Shown here one piece after another: positions 32,725 to 40,990 of a DNA stretch of 64,000 nt. Origin of the DNA: an uncultured Clostridia bacterium (lineage in GTDB: Bacteria > Bacillota > Clostridia > TANB77 > UBA1234); assembly GCA_934149305.1 (NCBI GenBank), contig CAKPEF010000009.1:4541-68540 (forward strand). The letters run 5' to 3'. A program made the translations under genes and the position numbers. The notes under the pieces were generated by a model. That model was given only the letters and a program-made list of their open reading frames with translations, did no database searches and had not been told where the DNA came from. Each line of letters begins with the position of its first letter. Position 1 is the stretch's first letter.

Positions 32725-34092
32725 ATGCCAGTATATTCATATAGAGCCGCAACTAAATCAGGAAAAGTTGTATCTGGAAAAATAGATGATACAAGCAGGC
32801 AAAAAGTAACAGAAAGATTAAAAGCAAATAATTTAACCCCAATAAGCGTAGATGAACAAAGAGGACCACAATTTTTAAAAATGTTAATGCCATCCAAAAG
32901 AGCAAAAAAGAATCAGGTTTCATCAGCAGCTGTTACAAAACTTGCTAGAGAAAAACTTATAGCAGAGCAACAAAAAAAGCAACAAAACAAAGGCTTAAAC
33001 CAAGAAATAAATATAGACTTATCATTCATGCAACGTATAAAAAAAGAAGATGTTATCGCATTCACACAAAGTTTATTCTTACTAAAAAGAGCAAACTTTA
33101 CAAATACAAGAGCGTTAACAACACTTCTAGAAAACACAGAAAACCCACAAATGAAAAGTATTATAGAGGACTTATTAAATGGTGTTGAAGCCGGAGAATA
33201 TATATACTCAACACTTGAATATTATACAGATGTATTTCCGGCAATATATGTATCAATAATTAAAGTTGGTGAAATTTCAGGAAACTTAACAAACGCTTTG
33301 TTCCAAGCGCTAGATTACCTAAGAGAATCAACACAAACATCAAGAGCTGTTAAAAAAGCTATAACGGGACCATTGCTACAAACAGTTGGTATGTTACTTG
33401 GTACAATAGTCGGTGTTGTTGTCGGTGTGCCAATACTACAAGGATTATACGATGACATGGGCGCAGGAGATAGAATACCAGCAGCAACAAAAAAATTCGC
33501 AGCATTCATTAATGCTTGTGGTGAGAGATGGTACCTAATAGTAGGAGGATTAGTAGTTGCCATTATATTATTTAATATTTGGAAATCAACAGTAAATGGT
33601 AGATACCACTGGGATAAATTCAAACTAAAAGTTCCTATATTCGGACAACTTATAACAAGATTGGCACTTCAGAAATTCTTTAAAGCGATGCAGCTAAACC
33701 TGGCAAACAATGCAAAATTACAGGACTCACTAGAAATAAGTAAAGGTGTTGTATCAAACTACGTTATACTTTCAGTAATAGAGGCAGCACAAGAAAACTT
33801 GCAACAAGGTGAATCGTGGGTAGAACCATTCGAATCACTGCCAAACATGCCACCGATGGCGCTTGAAATGCTTAGAATAGGTATGGAAACAGATATAAAC
33901 GACATGGTAATAAAAATAGTAGAATTCTTAAACGATGATATAAACATAACAATGGGCAAAATAGTAAAAGTATTACCAGAGGTAAGTATGTCAATAATGG
34001 GTATAGTTATGATATTCTTTATTATAATAGTATTAAAACCTATCATGGAACTATACACAGGTGCATTCTTATTTGATGCATATGGAATGTAG
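32725..34092 (+). CDS. pilC: Pilus assembly inner-membrane protein PilC/GspF
   Basis: Polytopic platform protein of the pilus/T2SS machine, 455 residues. It begins with the usual N-terminal MPVYSYRAATKSGKVVSG segment, has a Lys/Gln-rich cytoplasmic stretch, and then two GspF domains (QSLFLLKRANFTNTRALTTL.. and ..LQKFFKAMQLNLANNAKLQDSL) with three or four membrane helices, the last near residues 425-445. AAAGGAGAA precedes the ATG. It lies 24 bases behind pilB and ends with a terminator. Confidence 0.93.
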   Translation: MPVYSYRAATKSGKVVSGKIDDTSRQKVTERLKANNLTPISVDEQRGPQFLKMLMPSKRAKKNQVSSAAVTKLAREKLIAEQQKKQQNKGLNQEINIDLSFMQRIKKEDVIAFTQSLFLLKRANFTNTRALTTLLENTENPQMKSIIEDLLNGVEAGEYIYSTLEYYTDVFPAIYVSIIKVGEISGNLTNALFQALDYLRESTQTSRAVKKAITGPLLQTVGMLLGTIVGVVVGVPILQGLYDDMGAGDRIPAATKKFAAFINACGERWYLIVGGLVVAIILFNIWKSTVNGRYHWDKFKLKVPIFGQLITRLALQKFFKAMQLNLANNAKLQDSLEISKGVVSNYVILSVIEAAQENLQQGESWVEPFESLPNMPPMALEMLRIGMETDINDMVIKIVEFLNDDINITMGKIVKVLPEVSMSIMGIVMIFFIIIVLKPIMELYTGAFLFDAYGM

Positions 34093-34099
34093 ATAAGTA

Positions 34100-34136
34100 A
34101 AAGCTTGGATTATGCCAAGCTTTTATTAGTATAAAA
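34100..34136 (+). terminator. Terminator after pilC
   Basis: AAAAGCTTGGATTATGCCAAGCTTTTATTA. It separates the pilus machinery from the major pilin unit. Confidence 0.75.
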
Positions 34137-34219
34137 ACATGTTTAATATTGCCAAAATTATACTACGATTGTTACAATATTGTAATAGTTCTGTAACAAG
34201 AATTTAATCGAAAAACATA

Positions 34220-34248
34220 TTGCATTATTAAATCTAATTGTTTATACT
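34220..34248 (+). promoter_or_regulatory. Promoter of the major pilin gene
   Basis: TTGCAT, 17 bases, TATACT. It leaves a leader of about 165 bases. A perfect palindrome TTACAATATTGTAA lies upstream at 34172-34185 and could be an operator. Confidence 0.65.
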
Positions 34249-34261
34249 TATACTTGTAAAC

Positions 34262-34412
34262 GATTTAAAGTGTTACATTGCCTTGTCAGGGTGCGAGTGC
34301 CAGGGCAATTAACAAAGTAAATCAAAATGAGCTAGCCTAGGGTAAGCCCCAAATAAAAAGGCGTAGCCAAAACTTAAGGGTATACCTTAGGAATATGTAA
34401 ATAAAAAGGGAG
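34262..34412 (+). promoter_or_regulatory. Highly structured 5' leader of the major pilin gene (riboswitch candidate)
   Basis: Three hairpins can be drawn. The first is ATTGCCTTGTCA...TGCCAGGGCAAT (about 34278-34311, with a G-rich loop GGGTGCGAG). The second is a small GGG-taag-CCC stem at 34339-34352. The third is CTTAAGGGTATACCTTAGG at 34374-34392. GCTAGCC and GCGTAGCC are near-repeats between them. GC content is far above the flanks, and the ribosome site follows at once. Pilin genes of clostridia are often controlled by c-di-GMP riboswitches, but I cannot match this to the c-di-GMP-I or -II consensus. Confidence 0.5.
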
Positions 34413-34422
34413 GATTTTTATT

Positions 34423-35199
34423 ATGAAAAATCAAAAAGGTGTTTCATTGATTACTTTGGTTATCACAATTATCGTAGTAATCATCTTAGCAGCTATCGCA
34501 TTAGGTGGAGGAGCAGCAGATACAGCTGGACAAGCTCAATTCTCTGGATTCGCTACTGAAATGGGAGGATTAAAAGAATCTGTACAAACAGCTATAACAA
34601 CAGCTAAAGGTTCAGAAGCTATTAGAGGTAACTCTAGATCAAATGCACAACTTGCTAACTATGTAGCAAGAGGTGGAGCTGATGTATTAACTCCAAATGA
34701 TAGTGGTGATACAAAGTGGTTAGTTCAATCAGATGCTGATGCAATTCCATGTACATTGATTAACAAACAATATGCTGCTAACGTATTAGGTGCAAAATTA
34801 CCAGTTAGAAAAGTTGAAACATATCATGGTACAAACCAAGAAGTTTCTTACTTCGTAACTCCAAAGGGACAAGTATTCTGCTGGCCTCCATACACATATG
34901 ATGGAAAGAGCTATGTAACAAATAGTATAACAGTAAAAGATGCAACAGGTGCTGAAATTTCTGGAACAGATGCAACAAATGCTACAAAGAATGCAACATT
35001 AACAGTTACATTCCCAGAGACAGGTGAATCAGTTATAATAAGCAATACAGCTATAGCAGATGCTGCATTTGATAAGAATGATGGTGCTACTGCAGCTGGT
35101 AACCCTTCAGTATCATATGATGCAACATTAGCTACAACATCAGCTCCAGCTGATAGAGGTGTTGCTACAGGTTTAACATTTGACACATATCATAACTAA
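34423..35199 (+). CDS. Major type IV pilin
   Basis: A 258-residue prepilin with leader MKNQKG and helix VSLITLVITIIVVIILAAIA; Thr, not Glu, stands at +5, a common clostridial pattern. The body is rich in Ala, Thr and Gly with few charged residues, and contains repeated Thr-Asn-Ala-Thr motifs. Codon use is strongly biased (GCT, GGA, CCA, AAC), it has a perfect GGGAGG site, its own promoter, a structured leader and a strong terminator. All this points to very high expression, so I take it as the major subunit. It follows the PilB/PilC genes. Confidence 0.85.
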   Translation: MKNQKGVSLITLVITIIVVIILAAIALGGGAADTAGQAQFSGFATEMGGLKESVQTAITTAKGSEAIRGNSRSNAQLANYVARGGADVLTPNDSGDTKWLVQSDADAIPCTLINKQYAANVLGAKLPVRKVETYHGTNQEVSYFVTPKGQVFCWPPYTYDGKSYVTNSITVKDATGAEISGTDATNATKNATLTVTFPETGESVIISNTAIADAAFDKNDGATAAGNPSVSYDATLATTSAPADRGVATGLTFDTYHN

Positions 35200-35216
35200 T
35201 TTTAGTATATGATTTT

Positions 35217-35244
35217 AAGAAACCCTTCGGGGTTTCTTTTTTTG
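35217..35244 (+). terminator. Strong terminator of the pilin gene
   Basis: AAGAAACCCTTCGGGGTTTC followed by T7. Confidence 0.9.
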
Positions 35245-35318
35245 TCTAAAAACTGCAATCATTCACCAATATTCCTTATTAAAATCTGCAATTAACAACC
35301 TCATAAAAGTTCACGTTC

Positions 35319-35376
35319 AAAATTTGCACAACAAAGCAGCCAAAAATTGCACAGCAAAATACTCAAAATTTGCACA
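35319..35376 (+). repeat. Three iteron-like repeats with exact 23-bp spacing
   Basis: AAAATTTGCACA (35319), AAAAATTGCACA (35342) and AAAATTTGCACA (35365) start exactly 23 bp apart (about two helical turns). A weaker AAAATCTGCA lies at 35281. They sit immediately upstream of the DUF4143 ATPase gene and look like a protein-binding array, perhaps an autoregulatory operator. Confidence 0.65.
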
Positions 35377-35430
35377 ATAAGCATTGAAAAAAATAAAAGG
35401 ATGTGGTATTCTATAAATGAGGTGAAGCAT

Positions 35431-36711
35431 ATGAAATTAACAAAAAAAGGTTATATGCCAAGATTAATAGACAAAGAAATAGAGGAAAACTTGAAGATAT
35501 TTGGCGCAATTAGTATTGAAGGGCCAAAATGGTGTGGCAAGACATGGACGGCACTAAATCATTCAAATAGTGTAATATATTTAAATAATACAGCAGATAA
35601 TTTTAGAGAAAAGCATTTGGCAGAAATGGATGTAAATCTAGTTTTGGATAAAGAAATGCCAGAGCTTATTGATGAATGGCAAGAAGTACCTGCAATATGG
35701 GATGCAGTTAGATTTAAGTGCGATCAAGATAATGAAAAAGGAAAATATATTTTGACGGGTTCAAGCGTTCCAGTGAACGATAAAATACATCATTCTGGAG
35801 CGGGAAGAATATGCAAAATGAAAATGCGTACAATGTCTTTATATGAATCTGGAGATTCTAGTGGAGAGGTTTCTCTTAAAGAGTTATTTGAAAATAAAGT
35901 AAAAAACAAATTAGTAAATAAGGTAGAATTAAAAAGACTTGCCGAATTAATAGTAAGAGGAGGCTGGCCAGAAACAGTTAATATTAGCGTAGAAGGTGCT
36001 ATGAAAATAGCCAAAAGTTATATTCAAGCAGTATTAGATAAAGATATTATCGAAATAGATGGAGTTAATCGAGATAAAGCAAAAATGGAAATGCTATTAA
36101 GATCTCTTGCAAGAAACGAAAGCACTATTTCTGCTAATAATGTAATTATAAAGGATATTGGTGATAATATTACAGAAGATGATATTACCATAAGTAGAAA
36201 TACAGTAACAGATTACCTAAATGTATTAAGCAGATTACATTTAATTGAAAATCAAAATTCTTTTATGTATAAAATTCGTTCAAGACTAAATGTTGGCAAA
36301 AATCCTAAAAGACATTTTGTTGACCCATCATTAGGTTGTGCAATATTAAATATTACACCTGAAAAACTAATAAATGATTTAGAAACAATGGGGTTATATT
36401 TTGAAGCTTTATGTGAAAGGGATTTAAAAATATATGCAGAAAGCATAGGTGCAAATTTATATCATTATAGAGAAAATGATACTGGAATAGAAGTTGATGC
36501 AATAATAGAAATTGCAGATGGGGAATATGGAGCAATAGAAATAAAATTAGGTTCGAATAAAGAAGAAGAAGCTGCAGCAAGCTTGAAAAGATTTTACGAA
36601 CTAGCAGAAGTAAAACCTAAATTTATGTGTATAATTTGTGGCTTGTATGATGCAGTTGTAAAAAGACCAGATGGAATCTATGTGCTACCAATAACAGCAT
36701 TAAAACCATAA
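35431..36711 (+). CDS. DUF4143-type AAA ATPase
   Basis: A 426-residue P-loop ATPase of the AAA_14 / DUF4143 group. The Walker A region is ISIEGPKWCGKTWTA near residue 32; Walker B and sensor are LIDEWQEVPAIWD near 83 and KGKYILTGSSVP near 107. The C-terminal DUF4143 part is HFVDPSLGCAILN, YFEALCERDLKIYAE and a PD-(D/E)xK-like EVDAIIEIADGEYGAIEIKLG. Function of the family is poorly known; many copies per genome occur in anaerobes. I choose ATG at 35431 (GAGGTG upstream). The 23-bp-spaced repeats lie in front of it. Confidence 0.88.
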   Translation: MKLTKKGYMPRLIDKEIEENLKIFGAISIEGPKWCGKTWTALNHSNSVIYLNNTADNFREKHLAEMDVNLVLDKEMPELIDEWQEVPAIWDAVRFKCDQDNEKGKYILTGSSVPVNDKIHHSGAGRICKMKMRTMSLYESGDSSGEVSLKELFENKVKNKLVNKVELKRLAELIVRGGWPETVNISVEGAMKIAKSYIQAVLDKDIIEIDGVNRDKAKMEMLLRSLARNESTISANNVIIKDIGDNITEDDITISRNTVTDYLNVLSRLHLIENQNSFMYKIRSRLNVGKNPKRHFVDPSLGCAILNITPEKLINDLETMGLYFEALCERDLKIYAESIGANLYHYRENDTGIEVDAIIEIADGEYGAIEIKLGSNKEEEAAASLKRFYELAEVKPKFMCIICGLYDAVVKRPDGIYVLPITALKP

Positions 36712-36736
36712 AAATATTTTGGCTAGCTTTTTCTCC

Positions 36737-36766
36737 TTGTATACTTTATTCATTTTGCGATATACT
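36737..36766 (+). promoter_or_regulatory. Promoter of the M16 peptidase pair
   Basis: TTGTAT, 18 bases, TATACT, about 50 bases before the first peptidase gene. Confidence 0.6.
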
Positions 36767-36814
36767 AATGTATATGGATAATTTAACTAAAACTTGAAAG
36801 GAATGTGAAAATTT

Positions 36815-38083
36815 ATGGATGAAAAATTAGTAAAATTAGATAAAGGAATATTTCTTCATATTATAAATACAAACAAATTTAAAACCAATTTATTAGCAGC
36901 TTTTTTACTTACTGATTTGGTAAAAGATGAGGTTACTACAAATGCTTTGATACCATCTGTTTTAAAAAGAGGCACAAAGAATTATAAAACAATAAAAGAA
37001 ATATCTAACAAAATGGATGATATGTATGGTGCAATATTTGATGCTAGTAGTGATAAAATAGGAGATAACCAAGCTCTTCAATTTTATATTTCTACAATTG
37101 ATGATGAGTATGCACTAAATCATGAAAAGCTTTTATTTGAGAGCATAGATTTTATGCATGAGCTAATTTTTAATCCTAAAACGATTGATGGCAAGTTTGA
37201 TGAAGAATATGTAAATGGCGAAAAAGAAATGCTTAGAGAACTTATTAAAAGCAAAATAAATGATAAAGCATCTTATGCACTTTATAGATGCACAGAAGAG
37301 ATGTTTAAAGATGAAGCTTATGGTGTTTATAAATACGGTAGAGAAGAAGACCTAGATAAAATAAATGCACAGAATTTATACGAGGCATATCAAAAGCTTA
37401 TAAATACAAGTGAGATTCATTTATATGTTGTTGGTAAATTCGATGAAAAAGAAATAATAGAATACATGAAACAAAAATTTATTTTAAATAGAAATATAGA
37501 AGAAAGAGCAAAGAAAAGTTTTAAACCAGCCGATTTTAAAGTAAATGATGTAAGAGTTGTAAATGATAAGCAAGATGTAACTCAAGGCAAAATTGTTTTA
37601 GGCTATGAGGCTTTTGTTAATCCTTCTTCAGAAGATTATTATAAGGTTATGGTGTATAATGCAATTCTAGGTGGAAGTGTGCCATCTAAGTTATTCCAAA
37701 TTGTTAGAGAAAAAATGAGCCTTTGCTATACAATTAGATCTATGTTTATAAAGCATAAAAGTGTAATGTTTATTACAGCGGGTGTTGAAATGAATAAAAA
37801 AGAAGAAGCTTTGAATGGAATAAAAGCACAAGAAGAAGATATGAGAAAAGGCAATTTCACAGAAGCAGATATAGAAGATGCAAAAGTATTTTTGATAAAT
37901 TTATATAAATCTTATTCAGATGACGCAACAACGCTTGTTGATTTAAGCATGGGACAATATTTATTGGATATGAATTTTGACATAAATCAAATAATCGAAA
38001 ACATCGGCAAAGTAACAAAAGAAGATATTGTAGAAGTAGCAAACAAAATGAGTCTTAAAGTAGAATACTTTTTAGGTAACTAG
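36815..38083 (+). CDS. M16-family peptidase homologue without zinc motif (YmfF-like)
   Basis: A 422-residue protein of the insulinase/processing-peptidase fold. The N-terminal HxxEH zinc motif is absent (the segment reads TTNALIPSVLKRGTKNYKT). The C-terminal half keeps family features (YNAILGGSVPSKLFQIVREK, LCYTIRSMF). In Bacillus the homologous pair YmfF/YmfH has one inactive and one active member that dimerise; the same order occurs here. It is probably the non-catalytic partner. AAAGGAATG precedes the ATG. Confidence 0.85.
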   Translation: MDEKLVKLDKGIFLHIINTNKFKTNLLAAFLLTDLVKDEVTTNALIPSVLKRGTKNYKTIKEISNKMDDMYGAIFDASSDKIGDNQALQFYISTIDDEYALNHEKLLFESIDFMHELIFNPKTIDGKFDEEYVNGEKEMLRELIKSKINDKASYALYRCTEEMFKDEAYGVYKYGREEDLDKINAQNLYEAYQKLINTSEIHLYVVGKFDEKEIIEYMKQKFILNRNIEERAKKSFKPADFKVNDVRVVNDKQDVTQGKIVLGYEAFVNPSSEDYYKVMVYNAILGGSVPSKLFQIVREKMSLCYTIRSMFIKHKSVMFITAGVEMNKKEEALNGIKAQEEDMRKGNFTEADIEDAKVFLINLYKSYSDDATTLVDLSMGQYLLDMNFDINQIIENIGKVTKEDIVEVANKMSLKVEYFLGN

Positions 38084-38166
38084 TTTAGTTAAATTCTGAA
38101 AGTTGAGATGTTTAGCTTTATATAAATAATTCTAAACATTAGTTATAGATAAAGGGAGAATTAAAG

Positions 38167-39462
38167 ATGATAAAAGAATGTTTAAATGAAAAAATGCATG
38201 TTTATAAATTAGAAAATGGCTTAGATGTTATAATCATACCAATAAAAAATACAAATAGAAAGTATGCAATGTATTCTACTCATTTTGGATCTATAAATTA
38301 TAAATTTAAAACAAAAGAGGATAACGATATAATAACTGTGCCAGATGGAGTTGCACACTTTTTAGAACACAAATTGTTTGAACAAGAAGATGGAGAAAAT
38401 GCATTAGACAAACTTACAAAAATGGGAGCAAATCCTAATGCATACACAAGCTTTAATCATACATCTTATTTATTCGATTGCACAGAGAATTTTAATGGTG
38501 TATTTAAAGCTCTAATACATTTTGTTCAAAATCCATATTTAACAAAAGAAAATGTTGAAAAAGAAAAAGGTATAATTGGCCAAGAAATAGGAATGTATGA
38601 TGATGATCCAGAGTGGCAATTGTTTTTTGGATTTGTTAATTGTTTGTATGGTTCACATGCTATAACAAAAGATATAGCAGGCACTGTAGAAACAATAGCG
38701 GACATCACACCAGAAATTTTATATAAATGCTACAATAATTTCTATAAGCCATCTAACATGGTTATTTGTGTAGTTGGCGATGTAGATGTAAATGAAACTT
38801 TAAATATAATAAAAGAAAATGTTAAAGAAGATAAAGAAAAATCAAAAATAGAGCGTTTTTATGGCGAAGAAAAAGAAGAAATCTATAAAAAAGAAAATAT
38901 AAAAAAGATGGATGTAAATATGCCATTATTTATGTTTGGTTTTAAAGATAACTTTAATAAAGAAAGATTAGAAAGTGGATACGAAAAGGACAATAGAGAA
39001 GTTGTAAAATATGATGTAGCCCTTCAAATAGCACTTGAACTAATCGCAGGAAAAAGCACAAAGTTGTTTGAGGATTTATATAGCGAAGGCCTAGTAACAA
39101 GAGAATTTGGACTTGGTTTTACTTATGAAGAAGACTATGCTTATACTTCATTTGATAATGAAAGTTCAAATTATAATGAGGTAATAAAAAGAGTATCAGA
39201 AAGAATAAAAGAGTTAAAAGAAAACGGCCTAGATGAAGAAGATTTTGAAAGAGCTAAAAAAATGTTATATGGTAACTTTGTAAAAGGTTTCAATGATGTT
39301 TCAAGAATTGCGACAATGGTAATTAGCGATTATTTTAAAGGAATAAACTCATTTGATTATGTAGAAAGCTATAAGCAAATAGATAAAGCGTATGTAGAAG
39401 AAGTTATAAGAAAGCATTTTGATTTTGACAAAATGGCACTTTCAGTAATTGAACCAGCATAA
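38167..39462 (+). CDS. M16-family zinc peptidase (YmfH-like)
   Basis: A 431-residue metallopeptidase with the inverted zinc motif HFLEH in GVAHFLEHKLFEQ near residue 66 and the downstream Glu in a YLTKENVEKEKGIIGQE segment (family: third zinc ligand). The C-terminal domain includes ALELIAGKSTKLFEDLYSEG and LVTREFGLGF. It lies 83 bases after its inactive paralogue. The likely role is degradation of peptides in the cytoplasm; the natural substrate is unknown. GGGAGA precedes the ATG. Confidence 0.9.
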   Translation: MIKECLNEKMHVYKLENGLDVIIIPIKNTNRKYAMYSTHFGSINYKFKTKEDNDIITVPDGVAHFLEHKLFEQEDGENALDKLTKMGANPNAYTSFNHTSYLFDCTENFNGVFKALIHFVQNPYLTKENVEKEKGIIGQEIGMYDDDPEWQLFFGFVNCLYGSHAITKDIAGTVETIADITPEILYKCYNNFYKPSNMVICVVGDVDVNETLNIIKENVKEDKEKSKIERFYGEEKEEIYKKENIKKMDVNMPLFMFGFKDNFNKERLESGYEKDNREVVKYDVALQIALELIAGKSTKLFEDLYSEGLVTREFGLGFTYEEDYAYTSFDNESSNYNEVIKRVSERIKELKENGLDEEDFERAKKMLYGNFVKGFNDVSRIATMVISDYFKGINSFDYVESYKQIDKAYVEEVIRKHFDFDKMALSVIEPA

Positions 39463-39475
39463 GTTTAAACTAAAG

Positions 39476-39512
39476 TTGATACGATTCATATATAAGAATC
39501 GTATCAATTTTG
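39476..39512 (+). terminator. Terminator after the peptidase pair
   Basis: TTGATACGATTCATATATAAGAATCGTATCAA followed by TTTTG. It lies only ~20 bases before the lgt start, so it may attenuate read-through into lgt. Confidence 0.75.
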
Positions 39513-39533
39513 CATACGAAAGGAGAAAATATA

Positions 39534-40334
39534 GTGTATCCAATTTCATTTCCAAACTTAAATTTAACTTTTAATATAAACCCTGTTGCAATATCGATAT
39601 TTGGCATAAACATTTATTGGTATGGAATAATTATAGTCTCATCAATGCTTATAGGACTTTTTCTTGCAAAAAAGTTTGATGGTACATATGGCATAAAATA
39701 TGATGATGTATTTGACTTTGTTTTAATTGCCTTGTTTTTAGGAATAATATGTGCAAGAACATACTATGTAATATTCAAATTAGATTACTATAAAATGCAT
39801 CCAAAAGAAATTTTTATGATATGGAACGGTGGACTTGCAATATATGGAGGAATAATAGGAGGAGTCATAGCTGCTATATTTTTCTGCAAGAAAAGAAAAA
39901 TATCATTTTTAAATTTAGCAGATTATATAATACCATATTTATCACTAGGGCAGGCAATGGGAAGATGGGGAAATTTCATAAATCAAGAAGCATATGGAAG
40001 TTTAACAGAAAGTTTCTTAAAAATGCAAATATTTGATAAAAATATTGGAAAATATATAAATGTACATCCTGCCTTTTTGTATGAATCAATAATAGATATA
40101 GCTCTATTTGCAATATTGATGTATTTAAGAAAAAAGAGAAAATTCAAGGGCCAGTTACTATATACTTATTTAATAGTATACGGAGCAGGTCGAGCAATCG
40201 TAGAAGGATTAAGAACAGACTCTCTAATGATTGGAAATTTTAGGGTATCTCAAATCTTAAGCGTAATACTCATGACCTTCGGGTTAATAGCGTATATATT
40301 AGCGAAAAATGTCGACGAAAAATCATCTAAGTAG
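39534..40334 (+). CDS. lgt: Prolipoprotein diacylglyceryl transferase
   Basis: Lgt transfers diacylglycerol from phosphatidylglycerol to the lipobox cysteine of prolipoproteins. The 266-residue membrane protein has about seven helices and the signature GRWGNFINQEAYG near residue 143 (the Lgt signature H/G-R-x-GNF-x-N-x-E). YGIIIVSSMLIG near 28 and GLRTDSLMIGNFRVSQILS near 230 are also typical. I start at GTG 39534, which has AAAGGAGA at correct spacing; an upstream TTG overlaps the terminator. Confidence 0.96.
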   Translation: MYPISFPNLNLTFNINPVAISIFGINIYWYGIIIVSSMLIGLFLAKKFDGTYGIKYDDVFDFVLIALFLGIICARTYYVIFKLDYYKMHPKEIFMIWNGGLAIYGGIIGGVIAAIFFCKKRKISFLNLADYIIPYLSLGQAMGRWGNFINQEAYGSLTESFLKMQIFDKNIGKYINVHPAFLYESIIDIALFAILMYLRKKRKFKGQLLYTYLIVYGAGRAIVEGLRTDSLMIGNFRVSQILSVILMTFGLIAYILAKNVDEKSSK

Positions 40335-40403
40335 TATTGACTACTTTGTCCCACTATGTTAAATTTTAAATATAAAAATGAAGATAAGGAAGATGGTGGT
40401 TTA

Positions 40404-40547
40404 ATGTTCTTGGATGATAAAATAATCGAATTAAAGAAAAAATTAGATGAATTAGTAGCTCAAAACGCTCCATACGAAGACATCTATAAGATCAGTCAAG
40501 AACTAGATGGCTATATAGCCAAATATTATAAAGAAAAGGGAGCGTGA
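40404..40547 (+). CDS. Spo0E-like aspartyl-phosphate phosphatase
   Basis: A 47-residue protein (start ATG 40404 behind GGTGG) with IIELKKKLDELVAQ and the family signature ISQELDGYIAKYY, matching the S-Q-E-L-D motif of Spo0E proteins. These remove phosphate from Spo0A and delay sporulation. Its presence hints that the organism, or its ancestors, keep a Spo0A phosphorelay. It is short even for the family. A terminator follows. Confidence 0.8.
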   Translation: MFLDDKIIELKKKLDELVAQNAPYEDIYKISQELDGYIAKYYKEKGA

Positions 40548-40575
40548 AAAGATTTGAAAACAAATAATAGATAGG

Positions 40576-40605
40576 TACCAACCGAATTGGCGGTTGGTAT
40601 TTTTG
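40576..40605 (+). terminator. Terminator after the Spo0E-like gene
   Basis: TACCAACCGAATTGGCGGTTGGTA followed by TTTTT. Confidence 0.9.
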
Positions 40606-40729
40606 CGTTTAAAAAAGCAAAAAGTATATATCAAATCTAAATGTGTGCTATGAAATTGTAGCGGAGCACAGTGTGCTTCATAAAAACATTATAATTCAGT
40701 TTTGCTATAAATTAAATCTGAACAGTAAC
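40606..40729 (+). mobile_element. MITE-like element, family A, left end missing
   Basis: Body AAAGTATATATCAAATCTAAATGTGTGCTATGAAATTG, core TAGCGGAGCACAGTGTGCTTC and right end AATCTGAACAGTAAC. The left inverted end has been lost next to the terminator. It is almost identical to the copy that follows. Confidence 0.7.
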
Positions 40730-40876
40730 ACTTCTTGTTACTATTTACTCTTCAAAATAAAAGTATATATCAAATCTAAATGTGTGCTATGAAATTGTAG
40801 CGGAGCACAGTGTGCTCCATAAAAACATTATAATTCAATTTTGTCATAAATTAAGCCTGAATAGTAACTACTTCTT
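40729..40876 (+). mobile_element. MITE-like element, family A, tandem copy with 7-bp target duplication
   Basis: Element 40737-40868 (GTTACTATTTACTCTTC...AAGCCTGAATAGTAAC) is flanked by ACTTCTT on both sides (40730-40736 and 40870-40876). It lies 32 bases upstream of the mraZ promoter. Confidence 0.8.
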
Positions 40877-40907
40877 TAACAAATTTTGTATTTTTTTCGA
40901 AAAAAGC

Positions 40908-40936
40908 TTGCATTTGTAGCAAAGATATATTAAAAT
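40908..40936 (+). promoter_or_regulatory. Promoter of the dcw cluster
   Basis: TTGCAT, 17 bases, TAAAAT, directly followed by the MraZ-type operator. Confidence 0.75.
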
Positions 40937-40945
40937 TTAATCAAA

Positions 40946-40975
40946 GGTGGGGAAAAGTGGAGGAAAGTGGAATAG
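40946..40975 (+). promoter_or_regulatory. MraZ operator: three GTGG repeats with 10-bp period
   Basis: GTGGGGAAAA GTGGAGGAAA GTGGAATAGA: GTGG at 40947, 40957 and 40967. MraZ is known to bind TGGGN-like repeats with 10-bp spacing in front of its own operon, so autoregulation is expected. Confidence 0.8.
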
Positions 40976-40990
40976 AAAGGAGGAATCATT

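Noticed and set aside
34262..34412. Calling the pilin leader a c-di-GMP riboswitch
   Set aside because: The expected class I and class II conserved strings are not present; only the genomic position suggests it.
35319..35376. TTGCACA repeats as a replication origin
   Set aside because: Only three units, no DnaA boxes, no replication gene next to them; an operator is simpler.
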